A DNA stretch of 64,000 nucleotides from Chryseobacterium culicis (GTDB taxonomy: Bacteria; Bacteroidota; Bacteroidia; Flavobacteriales; Weeksellaceae), in contig NZ_FNWQ01000001.1 of assembly GCF_900108365.1 (NCBI RefSeq), forward strand, positions 1,116,001-1,180,000, given 5' to 3'. The position numbers were made by a program, and so were the translations under genes. The notes under the pieces are model-generated. The model ran no database searches. It was not told the origin of the DNA and saw only the letters and a list, made by a program, of their open reading frames with translations. This document shows, one piece after another, positions 55,601 through 63,696 of the stretch (position 1 is the first letter of the stretch; every line of letters begins with the position of its first letter).

Positions 55601-57994
55601 GAACGTTTTGTAAAGGAATTTAATAAGAATTACAATAATATTCATGTGCCTGACTATTCTAAATTTCCTTTGTTTTCAAACATATATCAAAATTTTAAAG
55701 GAAAGGAATTACGGTTAACCGAGGTTCAGAAAGGTGGAATTGGCAGAATGACCACAAAGGCAGTCGGCTTGCTTGCTCATGAGGTGGGTTTCGGGAAAAC
55801 TTTGTCAGGAATACTAGCTATGCACGAAGCAATGGAAAGAGGTAATGCTTTTAGGCCTTTGATTGTTGTTCCTAACAACAGTATTCTCAAACAATGGGTG
55901 GATACAATTGCTGAAACTATTCCACATGCGAAAGTAAATATCTTAGGAAACCTTGGTAGAGATTATGATTTGTCAAAATTTGATAATAAAGATGGCGAAA
56001 TTACACTCGTTACTTACGAAGGTTTTAATAATATCGGTTTTTCAAATGAAATTACAGAGAGGCTGGCCTCACGCTTTAACTATATTTCGGCGAGCGATCT
56101 CAAGGGAATAACGAACTCAGAAAGAGATTTCCAAAAAGAACTTGAAAAGGATAGGGAAATGCAGGGGAAAATGAAACGTGGGAAAATTTATGATTGGCAG
56201 GATTTCGGATTTGACCATCTTACCTTTGACGAAGCGCATAACGCCAATCATATTGTAGGTAAGGTAAGAATTGAAGACCGGCGTTTTGCTTCTGATTTCC
56301 GGAGCCAGAACCAGCAGACTTCCAAGCTTGGAATCAATACCTGGATGGCAGCACAATATATTCAGGAGCAAAATAACGGAAGAAATGTATCTCTTCTTTC
56401 TGCAACTCCTTTTACGAATAAACCTCTGGAATATTATTCCATTCTTTCACTCATTGCAAATGATCGTTTAATGGAGTCAGGCTATTTCAATGTAAACACT
56501 TTCTTCGAGACCTTTATGGAAGCTGATAATGATATGGAAATTGATGCTAAAGGTGATGTGAAATTTAAAACCAATGTCCGGCGGTTTAAAAATAATTCTC
56601 TTTTTCAACAGCTCCTTTCTGAATTTATTGACATCAAAGGGGAAGAAGATAATCCAGAGCTGGTACGTCCTAATAAATTTAATAAAGAATATAAAATTGA
56701 GCAGAATGACCTGACCCAGGAGCAATATGATTTGTTGACCGAAAGTTTTAATGATAGGGAAAAAGGAGCAATCCTTACTCACATTTTAAATGCAAGAAAA
56801 ATTGCAATATCTCCATATCTCTCACCGTATTATGATGATGAAAACCCTACTGTAAAAGAGTTTGTGGAAAATTCTCCCAAATTAAATGAAACAATGAATC
56901 TAATCAGGCAAAATAAAAAAGACATTCCCGAATCTGGGCAGATTATTTATTCAGAGCTTGCGGTAGAAGAATTTCCAAAACTTAAAGAGTATCTAGTGCA
57001 GGAAGTAGGGTATAAGCCTGAAGAAGTAGGAATTATCACCGGAGCCACAAGTAAGGCTAACCGATTGAAGATCCAGGATGATTTCAATTCAGGAAAAATA
57101 AAAATTGTCATAGGAAGTGAAGCTATCCAGGAAGGTATGAACCTTCAGGATAATACCTCCGATATGTATTTACTGACTTTGCCCTATAATTTTACATCCT
57201 TAAGACAGGTAGAGGGACGATTTTGGAGGCAGGGAAACAGGCATGAAAATATCAGAGTAAACTTTATGCTTACCAATGACAGCATAGATGTTTTTATGCT
57301 TCAGAAACTGCAGGCCAAACAGGCAAGGTATCTTGAAGCAATGAGAAAAGGTGCAGATGTAATTGATGTTTCAGACATCAATGCACAGGAACTGAAAACT
57401 GCCATTATCACCAATCCTGAAACCAGAGCAAATATTGAAATTGAAATCCTGCAGAAAAAAATTGAAAACGAAAAAAATAAATTCTTGGCTGACAGTGCTT
57501 TTGTTTTGAGGAAATATGATGAATATACGAAAGAAAAGGAAAAAGTCTCCCAAGCAGAACTTACTTATAATAGAATTGAAGGTTATGCTAATGAAGGTGA
57601 CGAAAAAGCAGACTATTGGATAGGTCAGCTTCCTCACTACCAAAGGATGATAGAACTTGCGAAAGCAGATGTTGAAAAAGTTGCACAGAAACTCATTGAA
57701 AATGGGGTAAATGTTACAGAAATAGAAAAACAAACTGAAATCAGCAAAGCCAAAATCGAAAAACTGGAGTTACAAATAGAGAACCTGCCACAGCTAAGAG
57801 AAGAGTTAATGTCTCAATATTGGCTAGAGAAAGAAGAATCCCTACGAATTGCTGAGAACCGTGATTATGTAAAGGAAAGGGAAAGGGAGAATACTGAATT
57901 GTTTAAAAACAAATACTTAGACAAAGTTGTAAGCAATAAAGAACAAAATGTTACAGAAGGAGAATCAAAAGTTTATTCATCTCGAAAAAGATAA
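52661..57994 (+). CDS. giant N6-adenine DNA methylase/helicase fusion
   Basis: A 1777-residue protein read from the ATG at 52661 (MPDFPREESK); a TTG at 52634 overlaps the lipoprotein. The first ~200 residues include a Toprim-like region (VVFENALDTLSFLRLLEIEN). Next comes a methylase domain with the SAM motif VLEPSIGTGNFVYAAKG and NPPYG at 492-496. The C-terminal half is an SF2/SNF2 helicase: VGFGKT at 1042-1047, DEAH at 1190-1193, SATPFTNKP, IVIGSEAIQEGMNLQD and RQVEGRFWRQGN. A coiled-coil of ~200 residues ends it. Similar giant proteins are known in Bacteroidota and other mobile elements and in phages. They may protect or remodel the incoming DNA. Confidence 0.9.
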   Translation: MPDFPREESKTFAENNAHAKLISQLSPHQYKFTEYFEEQGISRSLIHQNTSQVYYQYEGKKYLGVAMSTHSGGFEILYPDNHGLIGKPGISEIKGVKNEMVVFENALDTLSFLRLLEIENRKNTRTLVTLNSAANTDILFEEYKHFDGKVMLCMSSSSQGNDATQRILNLFKGSNVRDVRPLYSISETGNRTLNHYLINKVNNEQKISNFDTLNISKDENTTIKSAGVSESQQVESRISRQSVGESFEESQPVQDRNNTSGQALVGNNAGNGLAGAEWSNLEGGQGGRSATGPQQNDVRENEEEQYSLGGVLGSTTGIKNLDALILQYKEQKITNEQVAEVVSAACFVSDDRKILLKENLIITDDLKDICNQFKSGGTDKKGRGILDEYYTDSKIVDAVRNLIKEELNEKKHIKVLEPSIGTGNFVYAAKGLVAKSEIIGFEINETTAKIAKIFHPETDINLRSFETEFISDTGLKIDPQEFKNRYDLIIGNPPYGDHRGYYKGLGEEPSLSKYEDYFVKRSLDVLKDGGTLAMVLPSGWLNRQKKLNGADITNAFRLPSGTFAGTKIGTDIIILKKNTSKKAQDISGYFEHHQDKVLGEIKERTNQFGRMETYVSGTLDNAFSQIEKILSQNSTERIGNLFEDYFTNNDTIQQVDDPSALLSIEETAQSAIYDKREERKTLLTNAQNKIIEVLQTLNDIKFKSPSVNAEIRKYEKYNKSIDTLSPDQLDKLFKNAEKILQRSTVKNEEYKIQSKPDIKPSILKYQFKKEDSIVAASLQNSSDLSQELLNAFKDTHYDGTLNNHAQHYAFANYIDGRWVHDFYYVAGNIYKKLEQLEKDFSDKNANGGIKDQYEKQKALLESVLPKAKSLEQIIMSPNHEFVHQFHLGTVERLQWNGTSRQSEPTIVKYNLAEKFKDFVRDLPSDAFGGSSSWEVREFVDNESVTGSDKERNALIRERRKEAANDLFVKFIREELSDELKERFVKEFNKNYNNIHVPDYSKFPLFSNIYQNFKGKELRLTEVQKGGIGRMTTKAVGLLAHEVGFGKTLSGILAMHEAMERGNAFRPLIVVPNNSILKQWVDTIAETIPHAKVNILGNLGRDYDLSKFDNKDGEITLVTYEGFNNIGFSNEITERLASRFNYISASDLKGITNSERDFQKELEKDREMQGKMKRGKIYDWQDFGFDHLTFDEAHNANHIVGKVRIEDRRFASDFRSQNQQTSKLGINTWMAAQYIQEQNNGRNVSLLSATPFTNKPLEYYSILSLIANDRLMESGYFNVNTFFETFMEADNDMEIDAKGDVKFKTNVRRFKNNSLFQQLLSEFIDIKGEEDNPELVRPNKFNKEYKIEQNDLTQEQYDLLTESFNDREKGAILTHILNARKIAISPYLSPYYDDENPTVKEFVENSPKLNETMNLIRQNKKDIPESGQIIYSELAVEEFPKLKEYLVQEVGYKPEEVGIITGATSKANRLKIQDDFNSGKIKIVIGSEAIQEGMNLQDNTSDMYLLTLPYNFTSLRQVEGRFWRQGNRHENIRVNFMLTNDSIDVFMLQKLQAKQARYLEAMRKGADVIDVSDINAQELKTAIITNPETRANIEIEILQKKIENEKNKFLADSAFVLRKYDEYTKEKEKVSQAELTYNRIEGYANEGDEKADYWIGQLPHYQRMIELAKADVEKVAQKLIENGVNVTEIEKQTEISKAKIEKLELQIENLPQLREELMSQYWLEKEESLRIAENRDYVKERERENTELFKNKYLDKVVSNKEQNVTEGESKVYSSRKR

Positions 57995-58081
57995 GTCAAC
58001 TAAAAGAGATGAGAAGCAATTCTTTTAGTTCATAAAATTGACTCAATGTGTGAATTTTAATATCAAGAATAATAGAAAATG

Positions 58082-58112
58082 AAAGGAACCGAAATCTATC
58101 CGGTTCCTTTTT
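58082..58112 (+). terminator. terminator after the methylase/helicase gene
   Basis: A perfect 10-base stem AAAGGAACCG with CGGTTCCTTT (loop of 9) followed by TT. It is also flanked by A on the 5' side, so it may serve both the plus-strand operon and the convergent small minus-strand gene. Confidence 0.85.
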
Positions 58113-58115
58113 AAT

Positions 58116-58253
58116 TTACTTCTTTGTCTCAATCTCAATTGAGAATCCTTTTAGGAAACTGAAACTAATAGATCCTTTAAAGCTTTTGCTCAAAATCATT
58201 CCTAAAAAGAATAGGACAATGGTAGTTACTATTATTACTATGAGTAATTCCAT
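58116..58253 (-). CDS. small single-pass membrane protein, 45 aa
   Basis: An intact 46-codon minus-strand frame starting MELLIVIIVTTIVLFFLGMI. The first ~22 residues are one transmembrane segment; the rest (ILSKSFKGSISFSFLKGFSI...) is basic and ends in acidic/Lys residues. It ends four bases from the shared hairpin terminator, in the orientation expected for a real gene. Function unknown; small type I toxin-like or regulatory peptide are possible. Confidence 0.55.
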   Translation of the reverse strand: MELLIVIIVTTIVLFFLGMILSKSFKGSISFSFLKGFSIEIETKK

Positions 58254-58460
58254 AATATTAATTTTAAATTACTTTTAATTGTACTTTCAACCTTTGAAAG
58301 TGTTTCAATTATAAATCTGTTGTTTTTTTATAAACTTTTTCTGATGATTTATTTTACAAATTTTATTAAAATTTTTAAGTTTTCAGCTATTCATTTTGAC
58401 ATTAATTATTTTATATTTCTTTGATATCACACTATTTTGCGAATAGTATTTTTAGAAGGG

Positions 58461-58595
58461 TTAATATCTAACCCCTCTTTTCCTTTTTCTTGTTCTTTTG
58501 TTTCTACCCTTATTCCAGTTGCTTATTAAAGAATTAATAATTGGAGCGATTACTGCAATAACATTTACAATCTGCTCAAAGTTTAGATTTTCCAT
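58461..58595 (-). CDS. small basic protein with hydrophobic N-terminus, 44 aa
   Basis: An intact 45-codon minus-strand frame starting MENLNFEQIVNVIAVIAPII and ending with the very basic GRNKRTRKRKRGVRY. The middle is hydrophobic. It lies about 210 bases upstream of the other small minus-strand gene, and the two could be a pair. No family recognised. Confidence 0.5.
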   Translation of the reverse strand: MENLNFEQIVNVIAVIAPIINSLISNWNKGRNKRTRKRKRGVRY

Positions 58596-58739
58596 TTTTT
58601 AGATATTAAGTTATTTTCTTATTAAGTGTTTACCACTCTCTCCTTATTTTTCGATTAAAATTGAATTTCAAACCTACTACCGCTAATATTAGTTGTAAAG
58701 GACAACCTTGCGAAGATCTATTTTGGGGTAATAATAAGT

Positions 58740-58848
58740 TGTAATGCATTGTAAGTTATTGTAATACATGTGTTTAATTAAACATGAGTTTTGTGCTTCT
58801 ATCTATATTGTGAGGTGGATATGATGACTGAAAAAATAATGCATTACA
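58740..58848. repeat. inverted repeat around a TAATGCATTA palindrome
   Basis: TGTAATGCATT (58740-58750) and its exact reverse complement AATGCATTACA (58838-58848) are 87 bases apart. Between them is a related direct copy TTGTAATACAT (58758-58770). Such short dyads spaced evenly are typical of protein binding sites for a recombinase, relaxosome or repressor. Confidence 0.6.
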
Positions 58849-59153
58849 TCACAGAAATGAAGGGAAAGCCCCATGTATAGTACTTGAGAATGTATTTTGA
58901 ATTAGGGGTGGCTGGATCTAAATGTATATTTTTCTTACATTATTTTGAAAAAATAAAATTTGTCTCTTGACAATTTTTTGTCGCAATTTTACACATGAAT
59001 TATTAGTAAACGCACCATTTTTTTGACCCTATTTTGTGTAATTTTTTTCGAATTTTTATTACCTTAAAAATTTTTAATTAAAGAATAGTGGATCGAAAGA
59101 GTCTTGGAAAACCCAAGACATTGTATAATTTTAAAGATTAAAAATGAATACTG

Positions 59154-59190
59154 AATCTCATAAAAAAATGATTTATTTTTTTATGAGATT
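59154..59190. terminator. 15-base perfect stem-loop
   Basis: AATCTCATAAAAAAA (59154-59168) pairs with TTTTTTTATGAGATT (59176-59190), loop of seven bases. Because each arm has an A7/T7 stretch next to the loop, it may not be a classic terminator. It precedes the HTH peptide gene by about 110 bases. Confidence 0.6.
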
Positions 59191-59301
59191 TAAACAATCT
59201 ATATTTAACTAAAGTTACACGATGATGAAAAAGTTTAAAATATTGACAATATTTTTTCTTTTATAACCTTCAGTTTATTAAAAATTTCAAAAAACGATAT
59301 A

Positions 59302-59436
59302 ATGAAGCATCTGGAAGAAATTTATAAATCGTTTGGATTGACCAGGGCAACATTTTATAGATATGCTAAAATTCCGAATAATCATTCTGATCAAGAAATA
59401 AAGAAAATGGCAATTAAAAAATATTTTTTTGCTTAA
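59302..59436 (+). CDS. small HTH peptide, 44 aa
   Basis: An intact 45-codon frame: MKHLEEIYKSFGLTRATFYR, then a short basic tail. LEEIYKSFGLTRATFYRYAK has the helix-turn-helix spacing seen in resolvase/Hin C-termini and in small phage-type activators. It lies 109 bases upstream of the large nuclease/NTPase gene on the same strand, so it could be its regulator. It could also be a remnant of a recombinase, of which this would be the DNA-binding end. Confidence 0.5.
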   Translation: MKHLEEIYKSFGLTRATFYRYAKIPNNHSDQEIKKMAIKKYFFA

Positions 59437-59545
59437 TTTAATGACTTAATTTACGGTAATCCGTAATGTAGTTTATTAGTGAGTTATTATATTTGGTAAT
59501 TTAGAATTAAAAGTAATTTGTAATTTTTTTTAGATTAAAACGCTC

Positions 59546-62500
59546 ATGTCCGCAGTTTCAGCTCTCAAAGGTTATAGAACTCAATTCCTATATTCATTGC
59601 ATTATATCTTATCCACCTTGTCAGATGATTTTATATACAGATTAGAAGGAGAGGAGGATTTGGATGTTTTAGGAAACAATGGTAAACTTCTGTATGCAAT
59701 ACAGTTAAAAAACTTAGGAAAGCTTATCACGTTATCCGATATTCTTTCAGACAGTAAAACTTCATTCATTAAAAGATTCTTGGATAACTACTGTGACGCA
59801 ACCCCCGTACTTGTGTCTTATGGAAAAATAAGCGAAGACCTTAAAAATTGGAATAGACATAAGAATAGCATTAGCGAAAAAGAAAAATCTAATTTAAAGA
59901 AGTACAAAATAACTTCAGATGATTGGAAAATAGTTAAGAACAAAATACAATTTTCAGAAATTAACGAAGAGTTAATTGCAAACGAAGTTGAGCAATTAAT
60001 GAAGGATAACTTTACAGAGATTGACCCTATACCAACCATCGGATATTTGTTGTATTGGCTACAGTTTATTGCAGAAAAACAACAGCCAATTACAAAAAAA
60101 GATTTCTATAACAAGGTTCAGGACTTTGCTAAATATCTAAGTGAGAGGATTGCTATTCACAATCAATATTGCTTGGTTCTAAAACCATTACATAAAATTT
60201 CAACGGAAGATGTGAATCGTCAGCAGTTAGAGAAAGAATTCTACAATGCGACATTAACAAGGTATGAACATATTTTATTGGGTCTTGATGTTAATAGAGA
60301 AAAGCATTTAGAGAAAATTAACGAAGAGCTACAGGCAAATAATGCTGTAATGATTAAAGGTGCATCGGGGCAAGGGAAAACAGCTTTGTTATATAGTTAT
60401 GTGCATAAATATATCAATCATTGGCTTTCTTTTGAACTTAATATTCAGGAAGACCCTATAGTTACTCAACAGTCAATTCAAGCGATTGCATCTATAAGCA
60501 GAAAGTTAGATATCCCCACAGTTTTTGTAATAAACGTTACACCCAATACTACTGAATGGATTAAAATAATTAAAGAATCCTCACATCTAAAGCATATCAA
60601 GTTTCTTGTTGCAGTAAGGAACGAAGATTGGTACAGAGCTTCTGCCATAGGTATTGAGTTTGAATACAAAGAAATAGACTTGTCACTTACCAAAGAAGAA
60701 GCAAAAATCATTTATTTAAAACTAAATGAAAGAAACCAAATAAACCATTTTACTGATTTTGAGCAAGCTTGGATTCAGTTAGGTAATGATGCTCCATTAT
60801 TAGAATTTGTTTATTCCATTACACAAGGAGATTCCTTATTCAATAAATTAAAACAACAGATTCTACAAATACAGCAAGAAAAAAATCAAAATGACAATCG
60901 GCAAATTGAGTTTTTAAGAATTGTAAGTCTTGCCGATTCCGTAGGTTCTAAGATTGATGTTTCAAAATTGAGCTCAAATATAGACTATCAATTTATAATT
61001 GAAAAATTAGAAAATGAGTATCTGATTAAAAAATCTTCTGACCGAAAATACATTCAAGGGTTGCATATAGTGCGCTCACAAAAGTTGACGGAAATCTTAT
61101 TTGATGAATTTATTAATCATAAAGAAGATTATGCTTACAAAGCAATAGAATTAATAGCTGAAGAAGATTTGTATCTTTTTCTATTACAGCTATTCAATCT
61201 TGGTATTTTAAAGTCAGACAAATTCATTCAAAAATTAAATGAAGATATTTCTGTAGAAAACTGGGCTACATACGCATCATTTGTAAAAGCTCTTATATGG
61301 CTTGGCACAAAACAGTATGTGCAGAGTAATCAAAAAGTTTTGGAAGAATGCAGAGCACTTTATGGTGAAGCTTGGTATTTCTTCGTTGACTTTAAGTTCG
61401 GTGTTGACTATGATAAAAATGGATTGCTTGATGTGTTTTATGTAGATGATGAACATAGAAAAAAGATAGATCAAATAAATGAAAATCTAACTCCAAAAGA
61501 AACCGTTTTCAATTTAGCAACGACAGTATTAAATAAACTTACTTTTCCAAGTAAAATACCTTCTACAATACTTGAATGGAAATCTTTCGGAGAGTCTTTG
61601 TTTTGGCTAAAAAATGTACCAAATGATAAACAAACTGTAGAAATCTATGAAGAAGAAAAGTTTGAAAAAGCTTTTAAAATAATGGATAGTAAAAGCTTAT
61701 CTAAATTAATGTTAGGTATGTATTCTTATTCGACTGAATTGGATAAAATTAGAAAGAAGTATGTAGAACATTTTGTAAAGAAAATTAAGGAAGAATTTGA
61801 TATTGTACATTTCGATTTTAATGGAGAAGAAATAACTATTCATTTCATTATTGATATTTTTAAAAATACAGAATTAAGGTCAAGTAATGATTTTGTTGTT
61901 AATATTTTAGATATTATAAGAACAGCTTTGCCAGAGAAGAAGAAATTCAATTCTCAAGGATATGGTCATCGTCTGCAAACTTTAGCAGTCAATTATGATT
62001 CAACCCATAAAACAATGCCAATTGAAAATATGCCTTTGGAAGAATGGGTAAATATCAATGCTTCTATGACCAAACTTTATGATTATGAATATAGACCAGC
62101 CGATTGGAAGGAATATTTAATTCAACTCAATCAATGGGAAAATTTAATTAAACAAAAGGTAAACGAATTTAATAAGTCGTTTGCAAAACTTTTTGCAGGC
62201 AGTAAAACATATACACCTGTAGTTCCAGTAATACAAAATGCATTTCTAAAAATGCCTGAAAAAGTTAAGGAGCCAAAATCCGTGACTGATTCTTTAGGTG
62301 TATTTGGAAATAAGGAAGAAAATAAAACTATTACCAACAGACAGTCTTATGTATACAAACAATTGAATTCTAAATATAGTCATTTTTATAAGAGTCTTTC
62401 TGATTTCAAAGGAAGTATAGAAATTTTTATTCAACAATCTGCAAAAGCACTTTACTCAAAAATTCAATTGAAAACTGAAGAGGGGCATATTCACGATGAA

Positions 62501-63586
62501 AATATTGAGCGATTATCGCAAACCAATCTTTATGATGCAATAGATAAACTTGCTGAATATAATGCACAATATGAAAATGTTTTAGGAAACATAGATGCCA
62601 AACATAATTCTAAATTAGAAGTAAATTCATTACTTACAACAGCTGTCATTTGGAAAGATTTTTTGAACGACAACAATAAAGGAGATCGTTCATTCAATCG
62701 AGTACTAAAATTAAAGTCTGATTTTGAGAATAGAATAATAAAGGAATTTAAACAAGCCTCTAATGCTAATTATTTTACAATAAAATATATCAATAATAAA
62801 ACTACAGCTGATAAGCCAATCGTAATAATTGATGGTCAAAGTCCGTTTTGGTCATTAATGGGATTTAAAGAAGCTTATAATATTCTTCATAAAGCCATTG
62901 ATAATCCGGAATACACAAGCCTAAAGTATTTGATGTTGCAAATAGGTTTTTCAAACTTTTATTTTATTCAAACAGTTCAGAATAAAACCCTAAACAATCA
63001 TTGGAATGAGGTAAGGCTTTATATGCTAAAAGATAAAACATTTGAAGAATTATCTGTTATTAATGCAATTACAAAACCTGTAGAAGAAAATATTTGTACA
63101 AAATTAAATATAGATAGTTGGACGCAATTATATCCTGAATTTAATGAAATTAATAAAGCAGGCGAAGCGTATGGAAAACTACTTTTCTTAGTTGACCATT
63201 TCTATGACTTGAGATTATTTGATGAAATTGAACTTTCAGAATCTGACAATAATACTTTGCAACAACATTTGAATAAGGTTGGTTTAGAGCTACAGCAATC
63301 TTTTCAAACGGTATTAGATTCTTTATTCGATTGGATAAATATGTTTCCATTTGATGAAGATATTTATCTCGACAGTGAAGAAGAGCAAGAGTATTTTAAA
63401 GCGATGTTCCGTATCAGAGATTACATCTTTCCTGAAACTAAAGGCGATGAAGAAGATTATCAGTTAGCCCTTAATATGGAAATAGTTTCAGAATGGGTAG
63501 AACGATTGAAAGTTTGTACGGAAAGTTGGGTAATATTTATACTATTACTTTCTGGAAAATATATATCCAAATATAGAACAGAATAA
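59546..63586 (+). CDS. DUF4297/Cap4-like nuclease fused to STAND-type NTPase, candidate anti-phage protein
   Basis: A 1346-residue protein. The N-terminal ~55 residues (FIYRLEGEEDLDVLGNNGKL and AIQLKN) hold the D-E-(x)n-QxK pattern (E37, D40, Q53, K55) of a PD-(D/E)xK-type nuclease, close to DUF4297/Cap4-like effectors. A P-loop NTPase starts near 260 with MIKGASGQGKT (272-279); FLVAVRNEDWYRA fits the sensor region of STAND ATPases. The usual acidic Walker B (LLILDGLD-like) is not obvious; PTVFVINVTPNT has Asn at that place. The long C-terminal ~850 residues are helical and probably bind the trigger. This layout is that of Avs-like and related STAND defence proteins. It stands alone, between an HTH peptide and a DnaE-like gene, next to a mobile element. 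Confidence 0.72.
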   Translation: MSAVSALKGYRTQFLYSLHYILSTLSDDFIYRLEGEEDLDVLGNNGKLLYAIQLKNLGKLITLSDILSDSKTSFIKRFLDNYCDATPVLVSYGKISEDLKNWNRHKNSISEKEKSNLKKYKITSDDWKIVKNKIQFSEINEELIANEVEQLMKDNFTEIDPIPTIGYLLYWLQFIAEKQQPITKKDFYNKVQDFAKYLSERIAIHNQYCLVLKPLHKISTEDVNRQQLEKEFYNATLTRYEHILLGLDVNREKHLEKINEELQANNAVMIKGASGQGKTALLYSYVHKYINHWLSFELNIQEDPIVTQQSIQAIASISRKLDIPTVFVINVTPNTTEWIKIIKESSHLKHIKFLVAVRNEDWYRASAIGIEFEYKEIDLSLTKEEAKIIYLKLNERNQINHFTDFEQAWIQLGNDAPLLEFVYSITQGDSLFNKLKQQILQIQQEKNQNDNRQIEFLRIVSLADSVGSKIDVSKLSSNIDYQFIIEKLENEYLIKKSSDRKYIQGLHIVRSQKLTEILFDEFINHKEDYAYKAIELIAEEDLYLFLLQLFNLGILKSDKFIQKLNEDISVENWATYASFVKALIWLGTKQYVQSNQKVLEECRALYGEAWYFFVDFKFGVDYDKNGLLDVFYVDDEHRKKIDQINENLTPKETVFNLATTVLNKLTFPSKIPSTILEWKSFGESLFWLKNVPNDKQTVEIYEEEKFEKAFKIMDSKSLSKLMLGMYSYSTELDKIRKKYVEHFVKKIKEEFDIVHFDFNGEEITIHFIIDIFKNTELRSSNDFVVNILDIIRTALPEKKKFNSQGYGHRLQTLAVNYDSTHKTMPIENMPLEEWVNINASMTKLYDYEYRPADWKEYLIQLNQWENLIKQKVNEFNKSFAKLFAGSKTYTPVVPVIQNAFLKMPEKVKEPKSVTDSLGVFGNKEENKTITNRQSYVYKQLNSKYSHFYKSLSDFKGSIEIFIQQSAKALYSKIQLKTEEGHIHDENIERLSQTNLYDAIDKLAEYNAQYENVLGNIDAKHNSKLEVNSLLTTAVIWKDFLNDNNKGDRSFNRVLKLKSDFENRIIKEFKQASNANYFTIKYINNKTTADKPIVIIDGQSPFWSLMGFKEAYNILHKAIDNPEYTSLKYLMLQIGFSNFYFIQTVQNKTLNNHWNEVRLYMLKDKTFEELSVINAITKPVEENICTKLNIDSWTQLYPEFNEINKAGEAYGKLLFLVDHFYDLRLFDEIELSESDNNTLQQHLNKVGLELQQSFQTVLDSLFDWINMFPFDEDIYLDSEEEQEYFKAMFRIRDYIFPETKGDEEDYQLALNMEIVSEWVERLKVCTESWVIFILLLSGKYISKYRTE

Positions 63587-63696
63587 AATTAATATTTAAT
63601 AATATAGGTATTAAAAGAGGTTATCAATATATTAGAAATATTAACTAATCTCAAAAAACGATCTCTAAAACTACATAACCATAGGAAAGTTTACAA

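Larger units (their letters stand above)
58596..59301. other. 0.7-kb non-coding region with several inverted repeats
   Basis: This stretch between the end of the conjugation module and the next gene contains: an inverted pair TGTAATGCATT (58740-58750) and AATGCATTACA (58838-58848); a short hairpin GTCTTGG/CCAAGAC (59101-59119); and a perfect 15-base stem AATCTCATAAAAAAA/TTTTTTTATGAGATT (59154-59190). The sequence is AT-rich and no sizeable frame is open. It could hold the right border, an att site or the oriT of the element. Confidence 0.6.

Noticed and set aside
31232..58595. Prophage interpretation because of the tail-fibre-like protein
   Set aside because: No capsid, terminase, portal or lysis genes are present, and the operon is clearly a conjugation system.
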